Assembly: GCF_000375485.1 (NCBI RefSeq)
Contig: NZ_AQXE01000001.1
Coordinates: 1-56,009, forward strand
Length of the DNA stretch: 56,009 nucleotides
Source: Desulfovibrio oxyclinae DSM 11498
Lineage (GTDB): Bacteria > Desulfobacterota > Desulfovibrionia > Desulfovibrionales > Desulfovibrionaceae
Direction: 5' to 3'
The notes beneath the pieces were generated by a model. That model ran no database searches. It was not told the origin of the DNA and saw nothing but the letters and a program-made list of their open reading frames with translations. Shown here one piece after another: positions 18,602-28,615 of the stretch; positions within the stretch are counted from its first letter, which is position 1; each line of letters opens with the position of its first letter. A program made the translations under genes and the position numbers.

Positions 18602-19210
18602 ATGGCTAAAAAGGATAACGGACACGACATTCCCGTGAACGGTCACGAAGCCGAAGAGGCCGAAGAAGCCGTGAAAAATGCGGAAACGACCGAGGAACAG
18701 GGCGAGGCTCAGGAGCTTTCCCTTTCCGAGGAAGAGCTCAAGCAGCTTTGCAGAGAGCACGTTTGTTCGTGCTGCGACGTGATGAAGGAGGCCGAGAACG
18801 AGCGGCTTCGCGCTCTGGCTGATACGGAAAACGTCAAGAAGCGTCTGCAGCGCGAAGCCGAAGACATGAAGCGCTACGCCGCGGACTCCGTGCTGAACGA
18901 CATGCTCCCCGTGCTGGACAATCTTGATCTGGCGCTGGCCCACACCGACGGGCTGGATGACGCCTGCAAGAATTTCGTCATGGGCGTGGACATGACGCGA
19001 AAAAGTTTTCTGGACGCCCTGAAGAATCATGGTGTCGAGCGTCTTGATGCCGCGCAGGGGCAGGAGTTCGATCCCGAATTCATGGAGGCCGTCGGCATGG
19101 CCGAAAACCCCGAACTGCCCGATGGCGGCGTGGTTCAGGTGGTGCAGGCCGGATACCGTCTCAAGGGTCGCCTGCTGCGTCCGACCAAGGTAATGGTCAA
19201 CAAGCTGTAG
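18602..19210 (+). CDS. grpE: Nucleotide exchange factor GrpE
   Basis: 202 residues. GrpE releases ADP from DnaK. The acidic N-terminus (to ~45) is followed by the long dimerisation helix (~50-110, ERLRALADTENVKKRLQ) and the beta wing with MGVDMTRKSF and the closing GYRLKGRLLRPTKVMVNK. An unusual CREHVCSCC segment at about 50-58 brings four cysteines into the start of the helix; E. coli GrpE has none there. dnaK follows 112 bases on with its own promoter motif. No hrcA precedes it and no dnaJ follows dnaK. Confidence 0.95.
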   Translation: MAKKDNGHDIPVNGHEAEEAEEAVKNAETTEEQGEAQELSLSEEELKQLCREHVCSCCDVMKEAENERLRALADTENVKKRLQREAEDMKRYAADSVLNDMLPVLDNLDLALAHTDGLDDACKNFVMGVDMTRKSFLDALKNHGVERLDAAQGQEFDPEFMEAVGMAENPELPDGGVVQVVQAGYRLKGRLLRPTKVMVNKL

Positions 19211-19231
19211 GAAAAAATCACCGCCGGGGAC

Positions 19232-19259
19232 TTTACAAGCTCTTCGGCGTGCTTAGATG
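19232..19259 (+). promoter_or_regulatory. Stress-type promoter motif before dnaK
   Basis: TTTACA (19232-19237), 15 bases including CGGCGTGC, then TTAG (19253-19256), 67 bases before the dnaK start. Nearly the same element as before grpE. Confidence 0.6.
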
Positions 19260-19322
19260 TACAGCAACGTCTCGTTCAAGACACTTAGCGAAATTAAAAT
19301 AGATTTTTGAGGAGGACACGCG

Positions 19323-21248
19323 ATGGGTAAGATCATCGGAATCGACCTGGGTACCACCAACTCCTGCGTCTACGTCATGGAAGGCAAGGACCCGAAATGC
19401 ATCAGCAACCCCGAAGGCGGACGGACCACCCCGTCCATTGTAGCCTTTACCGACAAGGAACGTCTGGTGGGCGAAATCGCCAAGCGCCAGGCGGTTACCA
19501 ACCCCGAGAAAACCGTCTACGCCATCAAGCGCCTCATGGGCCGCGACATGGAAGCCGGCGAGGTTGCCAAGTGGAAGGATCATTGCCCCTACGCCATCGT
19601 TCCGGGCAACAACAATGACGCCTGGGTGGAAGTCGGCGGCAAGAAGTACTCTCCGCCGGAAGTCTCCGCCATGATCCTTCAGAAGCTCAAGAAGGACGCC
19701 GAGTCCTACCTCGGTGAAGAAGTGACCGAAGCGGTCATCACCGTCCCGGCATATTTCAACGACTCGCAGCGTCAGGCCACCAAGGACGCGGGCAAGATCG
19801 CCGGGCTTGAAGTCAAGCGTATCATCAACGAGCCCACCGCAGCGTCTCTGGCCTACGGCTTCGACAAGAAGGCCAACGAAAAGATCGCGGTCTTCGACCT
19901 CGGCGGCGGTACCTTCGACGTTTCCATCCTCGAAGTCGGCGACAACGTCGTGGAAGTTCGCTCCACCAACGGCGACACCTTCCTCGGCGGCGAAGACTTT
20001 GACCAGCGCGTCATTGAGTACCTTGTCGAAGAATTCAAGAAGGAAAACGGCATCGACCTTTCTCAGGACCGCATGGCCCTGCAGCGTCTCAAGGAAGCTG
20101 GCGAGAAGGCCAAGAAGGAACTGAGTTCCTCCATGGAAACCGAGGTCAACCTGCCGTTCATCACCGCCGACCAGAACGGTCCGAAGCACATGATGATCAA
20201 GATCGGCCGCGGCAAGCTCGAAGCGCTGGTTTCCGACCTTGTGGACCGCACCGTGGCACCGTGCAAGAAGGCTCTTGAAGACGCCGAACTCAAGGCTTCC
20301 GATATCGACGAAGTCATTCTTGTCGGCGGCATGACCCGTATGCCTCTGGTGCAGGAAAAGGTTAAGGAATTCTTCGGCAAGGAGCCCAACCGTTCCGTGA
20401 ACCCGGACGAAGTGGTTGCCATGGGCGCAGCCATTCAGGGCGGCATCTTCGCGGGCGACGTCAAGGACGTGCTTCTGCTCGACGTCACCCCGCTGTCCCT
20501 CGGCATCGAAACCATGGGCGGCGTGATGACCAAGCTCATTGAGCGCAACACCACGATTCCGGCCAAGAAATCTCAGGTGTTCACCACCGCGGCCGATAAC
20601 CAGCCGTCCGTGTCCATCCGCGTCTTCCAGGGCGAACGCCCCATGACGCAGGACAACATGCTGCTGGGTAACTTCGAACTGACCGGACTGCCCCCGGCAC
20701 CGCGCGGCGTGCCCCAGATCGAGGTCGCATTCGACATCGACGCCAACGGCATCGTGAACGTGTCCGCCAAGGACATGGGCACCGGCAAGGAACAGTCCAT
20801 CCAGATCACCGCTTCCTCCGGACTGAGCGAAGACGAGATCGACCGCATGGTCAAGGATGCCGAGTCCCACGCCGAAGACGATAAGAAGAAGCAGGAACTG
20901 ATCGAGACCCGCAACCAGGCGGACACGCTGATCTACACCACCGAGAAGTCCCTGCGCGACCTTGGAGACAAGGTTGACGCCGAACTCAAGGCCGACATTG
21001 AATCCAAGGTCGAGGCCCTGAAGAAGGCCGTGGAGGGCGACGACGTGGAAGCCATCAAGTCTGCCACCGAAGACCTGTCTGCCTCTTCTCACAAGCTCGC
21101 CGAGCAGCTGTACGCTCACCAGAACGAACAGCAGGCCGGTGACGCCGGAGCCGCAGGAGCCGCAGGTGCGGCCGGTGCCGACGCCGAAGCGTCTTCCTCC
21201 AACGATGACGACGACGTGGTTGACGCCGACTACACTGAAGTCAAGTAG
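19323..21248 (+). CDS. dnaK: Chaperone protein DnaK (Hsp70)
   Basis: 641 residues from ATG 19323, with GAGGAG upstream. The ATPase domain opens with [17 protein letters not shown] and carries [28 protein letters not shown] and [10 protein letters not shown] (together ~1-385). The linker [16 protein letters not shown] leads into the substrate domain, and the C-terminus [12 protein letters not shown] is typical. It binds exposed hydrophobic stretches in an ATP cycle run by GrpE and DnaJ. A strong terminator follows. Confidence 0.98.
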   Translation: MGKIIGIDLGTTNSCVYVMEGKDPKCISNPEGGRTTPSIVAFTDKERLVGEIAKRQAVTNPEKTVYAIKRLMGRDMEAGEVAKWKDHCPYAIVPGNNNDAWVEVGGKKYSPPEVSAMILQKLKKDAESYLGEEVTEAVITVPAYFNDSQRQATKDAGKIAGLEVKRIINEPTAASLAYGFDKKANEKIAVFDLGGGTFDVSILEVGDNVVEVRSTNGDTFLGGEDFDQRVIEYLVEEFKKENGIDLSQDRMALQRLKEAGEKAKKELSSSMETEVNLPFITADQNGPKHMMIKIGRGKLEALVSDLVDRTVAPCKKALEDAELKASDIDEVILVGGMTRMPLVQEKVKEFFGKEPNRSVNPDEVVAMGAAIQGGIFAGDVKDVLLLDVTPLSLGIETMGGVMTKLIERNTTIPAKKSQVFTTAADNQPSVSIRVFQGERPMTQDNMLLGNFELTGLPPAPRGVPQIEVAFDIDANGIVNVSAKDMGTGKEQSIQITASSGLSEDEIDRMVKDAESHAEDDKKKQELIETRNQADTLIYTTEKSLRDLGDKVDAELKADIESKVEALKKAVEGDDVEAIKSATEDLSASSHKLAEQLYAHQNEQQAGDAGAAGAAGAAGADAEASSSNDDDDVVDADYTEVK

Positions 21249-21288
21249 GGCACCTCTTGCCTTACGGCTTCAAGCACAGTATGACATT

Positions 21289-21319
21289 ACCCGGCCCGCA
21301 TCAGCGGGCCGGGTTTTTT
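21289..21319 (+). terminator. dnaK terminator
   Basis: ACCCGGCCCGC pairs with GCGGGCCGGGT, followed by TTTTTT. Confidence 0.92.
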
Positions 21320-21348
21320 CTTTGCAAGAATCAAACGGGAAGTCCGTC

Positions 21349-23376
21349 ATGATACGTCTACGTGCTACATCCTTTTCGAGACTCGCTGTCTTCGGAATCC
21401 TCGCCCTGATGCTCACCGCAATGGGTTGCTCCACCGCAATGTCCCCGAGACCGGACGCCAGGAGCGTGGGCATGATGTCCACGCCGTCACTGCTGGCCGA
21501 GGCAGACAAGGTCTGGAATCAGGATGACTACCCCGCCGCGGAGCTGTATTATTCCAAGGCGCTTGAGCGATCCGATCTTTCACAGGCCGTTCGGGCCGAA
21601 GCCCTCAGCCGTCTCGGCCAGGCCGCCTATCATAACGGGCATTACCGGCAGGCACGGGAAGCTTTGGAAAAGGCCGCCAACCTCGACCTCGGCGCGCTCT
21701 CCGACAGCGGCTGGGAGTTGGCCTACCTCGGCACCCTCAAGGAAACCGGCAACACCGAGCGGCTCAAGAATCACCTCAAGTGGACCCTAGAACAGAAGGC
21801 CCTTCCATGGCCGGTGCGGCAGGATGTGGCCGTCTGGTATTCCGGATACTTTGCGGACAAGGGCGACGACCAGCGCGCTCTGGAAGTACTGGCTGGTTTC
21901 TACAAGCAGGCCCAGTCCGACGCCGACAGGGCGGCCTTTGAGCGCACTCTGCGCAACGCCACCAAGAATTGGGAAGAGGGCCGGCTCGACGATCTCGCCA
22001 AGGTCGCCACGCCCGCCGATCAGCTGCGTTTCCCTTACGCCCTCGTGGCGTTCGAACGAGCCCGCCGCATGGCGGACGACCAGAACCTCTGGCCGCATGC
22101 GTGGCGCACCATGCGCGCCGTGGCCAACTCCCCGGAGCTGGTGGACCGCACGTCCCTCGGCGAACTGCTCGCCTCCTATGAAAAGGATTTCGGCATTCCG
22201 CGCGTCGGGCTGGTCATCGCGGTTCCACTTACCGGTCCCTACGGACAGGTGGGAGCCTCCATCGTCCGTGGCGTGGGTGTCGCTCAGTGGCAGCTTGCCA
22301 ACACCGGCGACGATGTGGACGTGCGCGTGCTGAACACCGCCAATCCCGGCTGGGTCAAACGTCTTGAACAGCTTCCGGAAAGCTACTCCGTTGTAGGTGG
22401 CCCCCTCCGGGGATCCGAGTTCAAACGTCTTGAAGAAGGCCTGCCCGGACGCCGAATCATCGATACCCGCGCCGTCTTCGGCTTCATGCCCGGCCTCGGC
22501 GAAGCGGAAGAGGGCGATGACGCGTGGCGCTTCTTCGCCAGCCGTGAGGACGAGGTGAAAAGCCTTGTCCAGATGGCGGCGGGTGAGCTCGGCATCAAAG
22601 ACTTTGCCGTCCTTTATCCGCGCGAAGACTTCGGGCGGGCTATGGCCAAGATTTTCTACAAGGAAGCCACGCCGCTTGGCGTACATATCCGCGGCATGGA
22701 GTCTTACGACCCGAAGGATCTGCCGAGCTGGAACAACAGCATAGCCGAGCTGCTCGACGTCCCTGACGACTTCAGCGAAAACAAGGAAGCGCCGCTTCCG
22801 CTGCCGGATTTCGGGGCCGTCTTCGTTCCCGACGGCTGGCGACAGGCCCAGAACCTGCTCCCGAACTTCTTCTTCTATGAAGGCGAGCAGCTGATCTACC
22901 TCGGCCCCAGCCTCTGGAGCCGCGCACTCGATCGCGCCAAGAACATCGACGAGCATTACTACCGACTCGCCGTCTGTCCCGGCGCGTGGTGGAAGGGCAG
23001 TTCCGGAGCCAGGAATCTTCAGGACGCCCTGCGTCACGAAGGGCTTGGGCGCGCCGATTACTGGGTGGCCCTCGGATACGACTTCACCCGTTTTGCCGCC
23101 CGCATGGGCGTGCTTCCGGCGGGTTTCGATGCCGAAGACGTGAACGAACGCCTCGCTTCGGCGGCCGCCATGGATTTCAGCATGGCTCCCATCAGCTGGA
23201 ACGAGGAAGGCGTGGCCTCGCAGGAACTGTATCTCTTCAGTCCGCGCTCCCATGGCAAGAATCTTGCCGATCCGCAGAAGCTCAAGGCAGGCGTCAAGCG
23301 CGCCACCGAACGCCGCCTGCACCGCGCGGAAGTCTACAAGGAACGCATGAAAGAAAAGGCAGAGGGCGAACAGTAG
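21349..23376 (+). CDS. LpoA-like lipoprotein (PBP activator / periplasmic-binding fold)
   Basis: 675 residues from ATG 21349. The N-terminus is a lipoprotein signal with lipobox TAMGC (cysteine near residue 25). Residues ~45-250 are helical and TPR-like (DDYPAAELYYSKALER). From ~280 there is a type I periplasmic-binding fold: PRVGLVIAVPLTGPYGQVG, YSVVGGPL and LGIKDFAVLYPREDFGRAM. This TPR plus ligand-binding layout is that of LpoA/YraM, the outer-membrane lipoprotein that switches on PBP1A. An ABC-type solute-binding role is the alternative, but no permease is near. gatC follows after 31 bases, so it may lead a lipoprotein-gatC-gatA unit. The ribosome-binding site is weak. Confidence 0.72.
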   Translation: MIRLRATSFSRLAVFGILALMLTAMGCSTAMSPRPDARSVGMMSTPSLLAEADKVWNQDDYPAAELYYSKALERSDLSQAVRAEALSRLGQAAYHNGHYRQAREALEKAANLDLGALSDSGWELAYLGTLKETGNTERLKNHLKWTLEQKALPWPVRQDVAVWYSGYFADKGDDQRALEVLAGFYKQAQSDADRAAFERTLRNATKNWEEGRLDDLAKVATPADQLRFPYALVAFERARRMADDQNLWPHAWRTMRAVANSPELVDRTSLGELLASYEKDFGIPRVGLVIAVPLTGPYGQVGASIVRGVGVAQWQLANTGDDVDVRVLNTANPGWVKRLEQLPESYSVVGGPLRGSEFKRLEEGLPGRRIIDTRAVFGFMPGLGEAEEGDDAWRFFASREDEVKSLVQMAAGELGIKDFAVLYPREDFGRAMAKIFYKEATPLGVHIRGMESYDPKDLPSWNNSIAELLDVPDDFSENKEAPLPLPDFGAVFVPDGWRQAQNLLPNFFFYEGEQLIYLGPSLWSRALDRAKNIDEHYYRLAVCPGAWWKGSSGARNLQDALRHEGLGRADYWVALGYDFTRFAARMGVLPAGFDAEDVNERLASAAAMDFSMAPISWNEEGVASQELYLFSPRSHGKNLADPQKLKAGVKRATERRLHRAEVYKERMKEKAEGEQ

Positions 23377-23407
23377 CCCCGTTGCAATCGCAAGGAGACC
23401 TCAAGAT

Positions 23408-23692
23408 ATGAAGATTAGCCCGGAAGAAGTCGCAAAGGTCGCCTCTCTGGCGCGGCTGGAACTCGGCCCGGAAAAGATAGAGGAATTTACCAGCCAGCTC
23501 GGCGATATCCTCGAACATATGGACAAGCTCGGCGAACTGGATACCGAAGGCGTGGAGCCCATGTTTTCCCCGGTGGAGCAGGTGAGCGTCACCCGCGAAG
23601 ACAAGGTCCGTAAGGAACACACCCGCGAAGAGGTGCTCTCCAACGCCCCCGAGACCGACGGCAAGTTCTTCATCGTCCCCCGCATCGTCTAG
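23408..23692 (+). CDS. gatC: Asp-tRNA(Asn)/Glu-tRNA(Gln) amidotransferase subunit C
   Basis: 94 residues, normal for GatC, which clamps GatA to GatB in the amidotransferase that makes Gln-tRNA or Asn-tRNA. Recognisable parts are [12 protein letters not shown] near the start, the central [17 protein letters not shown] and the closing [11 protein letters not shown]. gatA starts 19 bases downstream. gatB is not in the window. Confidence 0.95.
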   Translation: MKISPEEVAKVASLARLELGPEKIEEFTSQLGDILEHMDKLGELDTEGVEPMFSPVEQVSVTREDKVRKEHTREEVLSNAPETDGKFFIVPRIV

Positions 23693-23711
23693 CACAGGAA
23701 TCAGCACAACC

Positions 23712-25184
23712 ATGTCCGAACTTCATTACAAGACGCTGAGCGAAACCGCCGCCATGCTTCAGGCGGGAGAAATCACTGCCGAACAGGCTGTTCAGGCCTG
23801 CCTCGACCGCATCGAAGCCACCGAGCCCTCGGTCAAGGCGCTCATCTCCGTGCAGGGCGAGCAGGCCCTTGCCAAAGCCCGCGAACTCGACGGTCAGGGG
23901 CCGGATCCGGCAAAGCCGCTCTGGGGCGTGCCCATGGTCCTCAAGGATCTGCTCACCACCAAGGGCGTCACCACCACCTGCGCCTCGAAGTTCCTCGAAA
24001 ACTTCGTGCCCTTCTACGACGCAACCGTGGTCGAAAAGCTCGACGCGGCGGGAGCCATCTGCATTGCCAAGGCGAACATGGACGAATTCGCTATGGGCTC
24101 CTCCACCGAGAACTCCGCATATTTCAAGACCGCCAACCCATGGGACCTCGAACGCGTCCCCGGTGGTTCCTCCGGCGGATCCGGCGCTACCGTGGCAGCG
24201 GGGCAGTGCGCCGCCGCCCTCGGCACCGACACAGGCGGCTCCATCCGCCTGCCCGCCAGCTTCTGCGGCGTGACCGGCCTCAAGCCTACCTACGGCCGAG
24301 TCTCGCGCTATGGCATGGTAGCCTTTGGTTCATCCCTCGATCAGATCGGCCCCATGGCTCGCAGTGTCGAAGACTGTGCCCGCGTCCTGCAGGTCATCGC
24401 CGGACATGATCCCAAGGACTCCACCAGCGTGGACTGCGAAGTGCCCGACTATCTCGCAGGACTTGACCGCAAAGACCTCTCCGGTCTGACCATCGGCCTG
24501 CCCGAACAGTATTGGCCCGACCCGGACAAGGAAGGCGGCCTGTCCCCCGAAGTTGAACAGGCCTGCCGCAACGCCGTCGCCAAGATGGAAGAACTCGGCG
24601 CCAAGACAGTCCCCGTACAACTCGGCCTGACCGATTACGCCATCGCGACCTACTACATCATCGCCATGGCAGAAGCGTCCTCCAACCTCTCGCGCTTTGA
24701 CGGCATCCGCTACGGCAAGCGCGCCGAAAACGCCGAAGAGCTCATTGATCTTTATACCAAAAGCCGCACCCAAGGCTTCGGCGACGAAGTGCAGCGCCGC
24801 ATCATCATAGGATCCTACGTCCTCTCCGCAGGCTACTACGACGCCTACTACGGAAAGGCCGCCAAGGTCCGCCGCCTCATCCGCCGCAACTTCGACAAGG
24901 CCTTCGAATCCTGCGATCTCATCGCCGGCCCCGTCTGCCCGACCACGGCTTTCAAATCCGGCGAAAAAGCCGATCCGCTGCAGATGTATCTCATCGACAT
25001 CTTCACCATCTCCTGCAACCTCGCAGGACTGCCCGGCATGAGCATGCCCGTCGGACTCGGTGCCGACACCAACATGCCCATCGGACTTCAGCTGCTCGGC
25101 CCGTCCTTCAGCGAAGACCTTATGCTTTCGGCGGCGAACACCCTTGAAAAGAACCTCCCGCCGATGCCCATCCCGGGGCTGTAG
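23712..25184 (+). CDS. gatA: Asp-tRNA(Asn)/Glu-tRNA(Gln) amidotransferase subunit A
   Basis: 490 residues, full length. GatA is the amidase that frees ammonia from glutamine or asparagine for tRNA-dependent amidation. The amidase signature [14 protein letters not shown] (about residues 152-165) holds the Ser/cis-Ser pair, and the catalytic lysine lies in PMVLKDLL near 79. The pair gatC-gatA is followed by a terminator, so gatB must be elsewhere. Confidence 0.97.
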   Translation: MSELHYKTLSETAAMLQAGEITAEQAVQACLDRIEATEPSVKALISVQGEQALAKARELDGQGPDPAKPLWGVPMVLKDLLTTKGVTTTCASKFLENFVPFYDATVVEKLDAAGAICIAKANMDEFAMGSSTENSAYFKTANPWDLERVPGGSSGGSGATVAAGQCAAALGTDTGGSIRLPASFCGVTGLKPTYGRVSRYGMVAFGSSLDQIGPMARSVEDCARVLQVIAGHDPKDSTSVDCEVPDYLAGLDRKDLSGLTIGLPEQYWPDPDKEGGLSPEVEQACRNAVAKMEELGAKTVPVQLGLTDYAIATYYIIAMAEASSNLSRFDGIRYGKRAENAEELIDLYTKSRTQGFGDEVQRRIIIGSYVLSAGYYDAYYGKAAKVRRLIRRNFDKAFESCDLIAGPVCPTTAFKSGEKADPLQMYLIDIFTISCNLAGLPGMSMPVGLGADTNMPIGLQLLGPSFSEDLMLSAANTLEKNLPPMPIPGL

Positions 25185-25205
25185 GCGAGAGAGCTATGCA
25201 TGTTC

Positions 25206-25237
25206 AAAGGGCGTCCCTGATGGGGCGCTCTTTTTTT
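25206..25237 (+). terminator. gatA terminator
   Basis: AGGGCGTCCC-TGAT-GGGGCGCTCT (two G-T pairs), followed by seven T. Confidence 0.85.
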
Positions 25238-25282
25238 GTGGGAAGGGCCTCCGGCGGCTCTCCGAGGGTGCCTTCGGCAGGA

Positions 25283-25305
25283 CCAAAGGGGCGGGCCCCC
25301 TTTGG
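25283..25305. repeat. Inverted repeat CCAAAGGGG / CCCCTTTGG
   Basis: Perfect 9-bp arms around CGGGC. First of five inverted repeats in the gene-free stretch 25238-25598. Confidence 0.8.
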
Positions 25306-25318
25306 AAACCCTGGCTTG

Positions 25319-25382
25319 TTTTTGCTCTTGCCGGGAGTACGGTCGCGCTTCGCGACGCCCGCACTCCCGGCAAGAGCAAAAA
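25319..25382. repeat. Perfect 20-bp inverted repeat with a nested palindrome
   Basis: Arms 25319-25338 and 25363-25382 (starting TTTTTGCTCTTG and ending CAAGAGCAAAAA) are exact complements. The 24-base centre holds GTCGCG-CTT-CGCGAC (25342-25356). It could form a cruciform or, as RNA, a very stable hairpin with a T or A run at each end. Confidence 0.9.
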
Positions 25383-25442
25383 CGGAGTGGGAAACGGCAG
25401 GGTAGTGCTGTGGGAATGATGTTTGTTCAGGGTATGTTTTCC

Positions 25443-25513
25443 GTCCTCCATATTCAGGCCCCCGGCCGGATGTCGCGTTAGCGCATCCGGCCGGGGGCCT
25501 GAATATGGAGGAC
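25443..25513. repeat. Perfect 30-bp inverted repeat
   Basis: Arms 25443-25472 and 25484-25513 are exact complements over 30 bases with an 11-base centre. The outer ends read GTCCTCCATATTC and GAATATGGAGGAC. No open frame of note spans it and no T run follows, so it is not a simple terminator. Confidence 0.92.
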
Positions 25514-25523
25514 CGCCAAGGGT

Positions 25524-25544
25524 CCAGGGGGATTATCCCCCTGG
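25524..25544. repeat. Palindrome CCAGGGGGAT-T-ATCCCCCTGG
   Basis: Perfect 10-bp arms with a one-base centre, 10 bases after the 30-bp repeat. Confidence 0.85.
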
Positions 25545-25549
25545 CGGGT

Positions 25550-25566
25550 GCAGGGCAGCGCCCTGC
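25550..25566. repeat. Inverted repeat GCAGGGC / GCCCTGC
   Basis: 7-bp arms with a 3-base centre. Last of the cluster, about 30 bases before the proS stop codon. Confidence 0.7.
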
Positions 25567-25598
25567 CCGCCGGAGGCAATGCGCGTCAGCGCATCACA

Positions 25599-27338
25599 TT
25601 ACAATTTGAGGTTCCAGTCCGCCCAGACCTGTTTGCGCCAGTTCTGGAAGGCCTCGGCGAAATTCTCAAGGGGCAGTTCGCCTTTTTCGCCGGTCTTGCG
25701 GTTCTTGCATTCGACCACGCCGTTCTTGAGTCCTTTTCCGCCGAGCGTCAGCTGGATGGGGTAGCCGATGAGGTCGGCGTCGGCGAACTTGACTCCGGGG
25801 CGGTCCTTGCGGTCGTCGAGGGCGGCGTCCACGCCGAGGGACTTGAGTTCGGCATAGAGTTCCTCGGCCTTGGCGTTGACGGCTTCGTCCTTGCCGCCGA
25901 GGGAGATGATCGCGGCTTCGAAGGGCGCGATGGTCGGGGGAAAGACGCAGCCGCTTTCGTCGTGGTTCTGCTCGATGGCGGAGGCGACGATTCGGGAAAC
26001 GCCGATTCCGTAGCAGCCCATGACGAGGTGCTTTTCCTTGCCGTTCTCGTCGAGGAACTTGGCGTCCATTTTTTCGGAATATTTGAGTCCGAGCTTGAAG
26101 ACGTGTCCGACTTCGATGCCCTTGGTGAACTCGATGGCCTGTCCGCATTCGGGGCAGGGGTCGGTTTCTTCGATCATGCGCAGATCAACGAATTCGGTGA
26201 CGTTGCAGTCGCGGCCGAGGGACAGGTGCTTGACGTGGGTGTCGGCGTCATTGCCGCCGGCGATCCAGTCGGTGTCCTGACAGAGTTCGAGGTCTGCGTA
26301 GACGGGCACGTCTTCGGGGAGTGAGTGCGGGCCTGCGAAGCCGACGGGTGCGCCGGTGAGTTTGCGCACGAGCTTTTCGTCGGCGAAATCCACGTCGTTG
26401 CCGCCGGTGGCGTTGCGCAGTTTGACGTCGTTGAGTTCGCGGTCGCCGCGTACGAGGGCGGCCACAGGTTTTTCGTCCACCACGAGCAGCAGCGTCTTGA
26501 CCACCTTGGAAGCGTCGGTGCCGAGGAATTCACAGACTTCGACCACGGTGTGCTTGCCGGGGGTGGCGACCTTTTCGAGCGCGGGAATGTCCTCGTCGCA
26601 GCGGCAGGTGCCGTTGGGGGCGTTGACCTTGGCTTTTTCAAGGTTGGCGGCAAAGTCGCAGGACTTGCAGGATGCGATGGTGTCCTCGCCGGTCTCTGCC
26701 AGCACCATGAATTCGTGGGAGAAGTCGCCGCCGATGGCGCCGGAGTCTGCCTGTACCGGCTTGAAGCGCAGGCCGATGCGGGCAAATGCCTTCTTGTATG
26801 CCTCGAACATGTTCCAGTAGGAGGCTTCGGCGCCGGCTTCGTCCTTGTCGAATGAGTAGGCGTCCTTCATCATGAACTCGCGCCCGCGCATGAGGCCGAA
26901 GCGCGGACGAATTTCATCACGGAATTTGGTCTGTATCTGATACAGGTTGATCGGCAGCTGCTTGTAGGAGCGGATTTCGCCGCGCACGAGGTCGGTGATG
27001 ACTTCCTCGTGGGTCGGGCCGAGGCAGTAATCGCGGCCGTGGCGGTCGTTGAAGCGCAGCAGTTCCTTGCCGTAGTAGTCCCAGCGGCCGGTCTCCTGCC
27101 AGAGGTCGGCGGGCTGGACCATGGGCAGGAGCACTTCCATGGCTCCGGCGTTGTCCATTTCCTCGCGAACGATGGCGGCGACCTTGTTCAGGGCGCGAAG
27201 GCCCAGCGGCAGATAGTTGTAGATGCCGCTGGTGAGCTTGCGGATCATTCCGGCGCGGATGAGCAGCTTGTGGGAGACCACCTCGGCTTCCGAGGGGGCT
27301 TCCTTGAGGGTCGGGATATAATAGTTGGAAAGCTTCAT
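25599..27338 (-). CDS. proS: Prolyl-tRNA synthetase (bacterial type, with editing domain)
   Basis: 579 residues. It charges tRNA-Pro. Class II motifs are present: motif 1 region around [21 protein letters not shown], motif 2 [26 protein letters not shown] and motif 3 [17 protein letters not shown]. The inserted editing (INS) domain that removes mischarged alanine lies between motifs 2 and 3 (~225-385). The C-terminal anticodon-binding domain follows. The start abuts the ispG stop codon (TAAATG), so the two are coupled. Length is normal for the bacterial type (~570). Confidence 0.97.
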   Translation of the reverse strand: MKLSNYYIPTLKEAPSEAEVVSHKLLIRAGMIRKLTSGIYNYLPLGLRALNKVAAIVREEMDNAGAMEVLLPMVQPADLWQETGRWDYYGKELLRFNDRHGRDYCLGPTHEEVITDLVRGEIRSYKQLPINLYQIQTKFRDEIRPRFGLMRGREFMMKDAYSFDKDEAGAEASYWNMFEAYKKAFARIGLRFKPVQADSGAIGGDFSHEFMVLAETGEDTIASCKSCDFAANLEKAKVNAPNGTCRCDEDIPALEKVATPGKHTVVEVCEFLGTDASKVVKTLLLVVDEKPVAALVRGDRELNDVKLRNATGGNDVDFADEKLVRKLTGAPVGFAGPHSLPEDVPVYADLELCQDTDWIAGGNDADTHVKHLSLGRDCNVTEFVDLRMIEETDPCPECGQAIEFTKGIEVGHVFKLGLKYSEKMDAKFLDENGKEKHLVMGCYGIGVSRIVASAIEQNHDESGCVFPPTIAPFEAAIISLGGKDEAVNAKAEELYAELKSLGVDAALDDRKDRPGVKFADADLIGYPIQLTLGGKGLKNGVVECKNRKTGEKGELPLENFAEAFQNWRKQVWADWNLKL

Positions 27339-28412
27339 TTAGCCTTTTCTCCTTTCTTCCAGGAATGATTCGATTTCTTTCATGAATTCGGGCAGCAGGT
27401 TCTCGTCGCCCCTGACCTTGCGCACCACCTCGCCCTTGCGGAAGATGATGCCGAGGCCACGTCCGCCGGCGATACCGATGTCGGCTTCGCGCGCTTCGCC
27501 CGGCCCGTTGACCACGCAGCCCATGACGGCGACGGTGAAATCTTCCTCGACGGTCTTCAGGGCGTCTTCCACTTTTTCGGCCAGTCCGATGAGGTCGATG
27601 TTGGTCCGTCCGCAGGTGGGGCAGGAGATGATCTCGGGACCGCGTCTGCGGAGTTCGAGGGAGCGCAGTATCTCCCATGCCACGCCTACTTCGGCCACGG
27701 GGTCGTGGGTCAGGCTGACGCGCAGGGTGTCGCCGAGCCCCTGCCAGAGCAGGATGCCCAGTCCCACCGAGGACTTGACCGCGCCCCGCACGAGGGTTCC
27801 GGCTTCGGTGATGCCGATGTGCAGGGGGTAGTCGGTCTTTTCTGCCAGCAGGGAGTATGCAGCGATGGTGTTGAGTACGGACGAGGATTTCAGGGAAATC
27901 TTGGTGTCGTGAAAGCCGCGTTTTTCAAGCAGGGCCACGTGTTCCAGTGCGCTTTCGACCATGGCCTCGGGCGTGGGGCCGCCGTACTTGGCGAGTAGTT
28001 TCTTGTCCACGGAGCCACTGTTGACGCCGATGCGAATCGGCGCGCTGCGGTCCTTGGCGGCGTCCACCACCGCATCCACCTTGTCGGCGCTGCCGATGTT
28101 TCCGGGGTTGATGCGAAGCGCGTCTATCCCGGCATCCAGCGCCGCAAGGGCCAGACGATGGTCGAAATGGATGTCCGCAACCAGCGGCACGGGCGACTGC
28201 GACTTGATCTGCGCAAGCACCGCCGCGGCCTTGTCATCCGGCACGGCGAGCCGGACGATTTCACACCCGGCGTCCGCCAGTGCGAGAATCTGGCTCACCG
28301 TGGCGATCGCGTCGCGCGTGTCGGTGTTGGTCATGCTCTGCACGCGTACGGGATTGTCCCCGCCGATGCCCACGCCGCCGATATCTATGGCTCTCGTCCT
28401 GTTACGCTTCAT
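27339..28412 (-). CDS. ispG: 4-hydroxy-3-methylbut-2-en-1-yl diphosphate synthase (GcpE/IspG)
   Basis: 357 residues from ATG 28412. A TTG at 28451 would add 13 residues but does not fit the usual N-terminus, which begins RNRTRAIDIGGVGIGG. IspG is the [4Fe-4S] enzyme that reduces MEcPP to HMBPP in the MEP isoprenoid pathway. The iron-sulfur cysteines are in SCPTCGR and MGCVVNGPGEA in the C-terminal third. Substrate-barrel motifs VQSMTNTDTRD and ADIHFDHRLAL are present. It is the first gene of ispG-proS. dxs and ispA of the same pathway lie 3-6 kb away on the other strand. Confidence 0.96.
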   Translation of the reverse strand: MKRNRTRAIDIGGVGIGGDNPVRVQSMTNTDTRDAIATVSQILALADAGCEIVRLAVPDDKAAAVLAQIKSQSPVPLVADIHFDHRLALAALDAGIDALRINPGNIGSADKVDAVVDAAKDRSAPIRIGVNSGSVDKKLLAKYGGPTPEAMVESALEHVALLEKRGFHDTKISLKSSSVLNTIAAYSLLAEKTDYPLHIGITEAGTLVRGAVKSSVGLGILLWQGLGDTLRVSLTHDPVAEVGVAWEILRSLELRRRGPEIISCPTCGRTNIDLIGLAEKVEDALKTVEEDFTVAVMGCVVNGPGEAREADIGIAGGRGLGIIFRKGEVVRKVRGDENLLPEFMKEIESFLEERRKG

Positions 28413-28615
28413 AAGGACGGGGACAATACCCCAAAACGCCCCGCAAGCCAAGAGCGGGAAGCGGTTCCGGGATTTTCAGGGTGCGGCGGAAAGGGGCGTT
28501 GCAGCGAGCTGGCAAAGGGGTTGTCGATAATCACGAAAAGCGGACTCCCTTTCGCTTGCCTCACCGTGGCGGGAACCTGTATTCAGGGGATTGAATCAAT
28601 CGGGAGAAACACGCT

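Noticed and set aside
18421..19322. Possible CIRCE element (HrcA site) before grpE or dnaK
   Set aside because: No TTAGCACTC-N9-GAGTGCTAA-like repeat is present.
25185..25598. CRISPR array or insertion sequence in the repeat-rich gap
   Set aside because: The repeats are inverted and differ from one another, with no regular spacers; there is no transposase frame and no clear target-site duplication.
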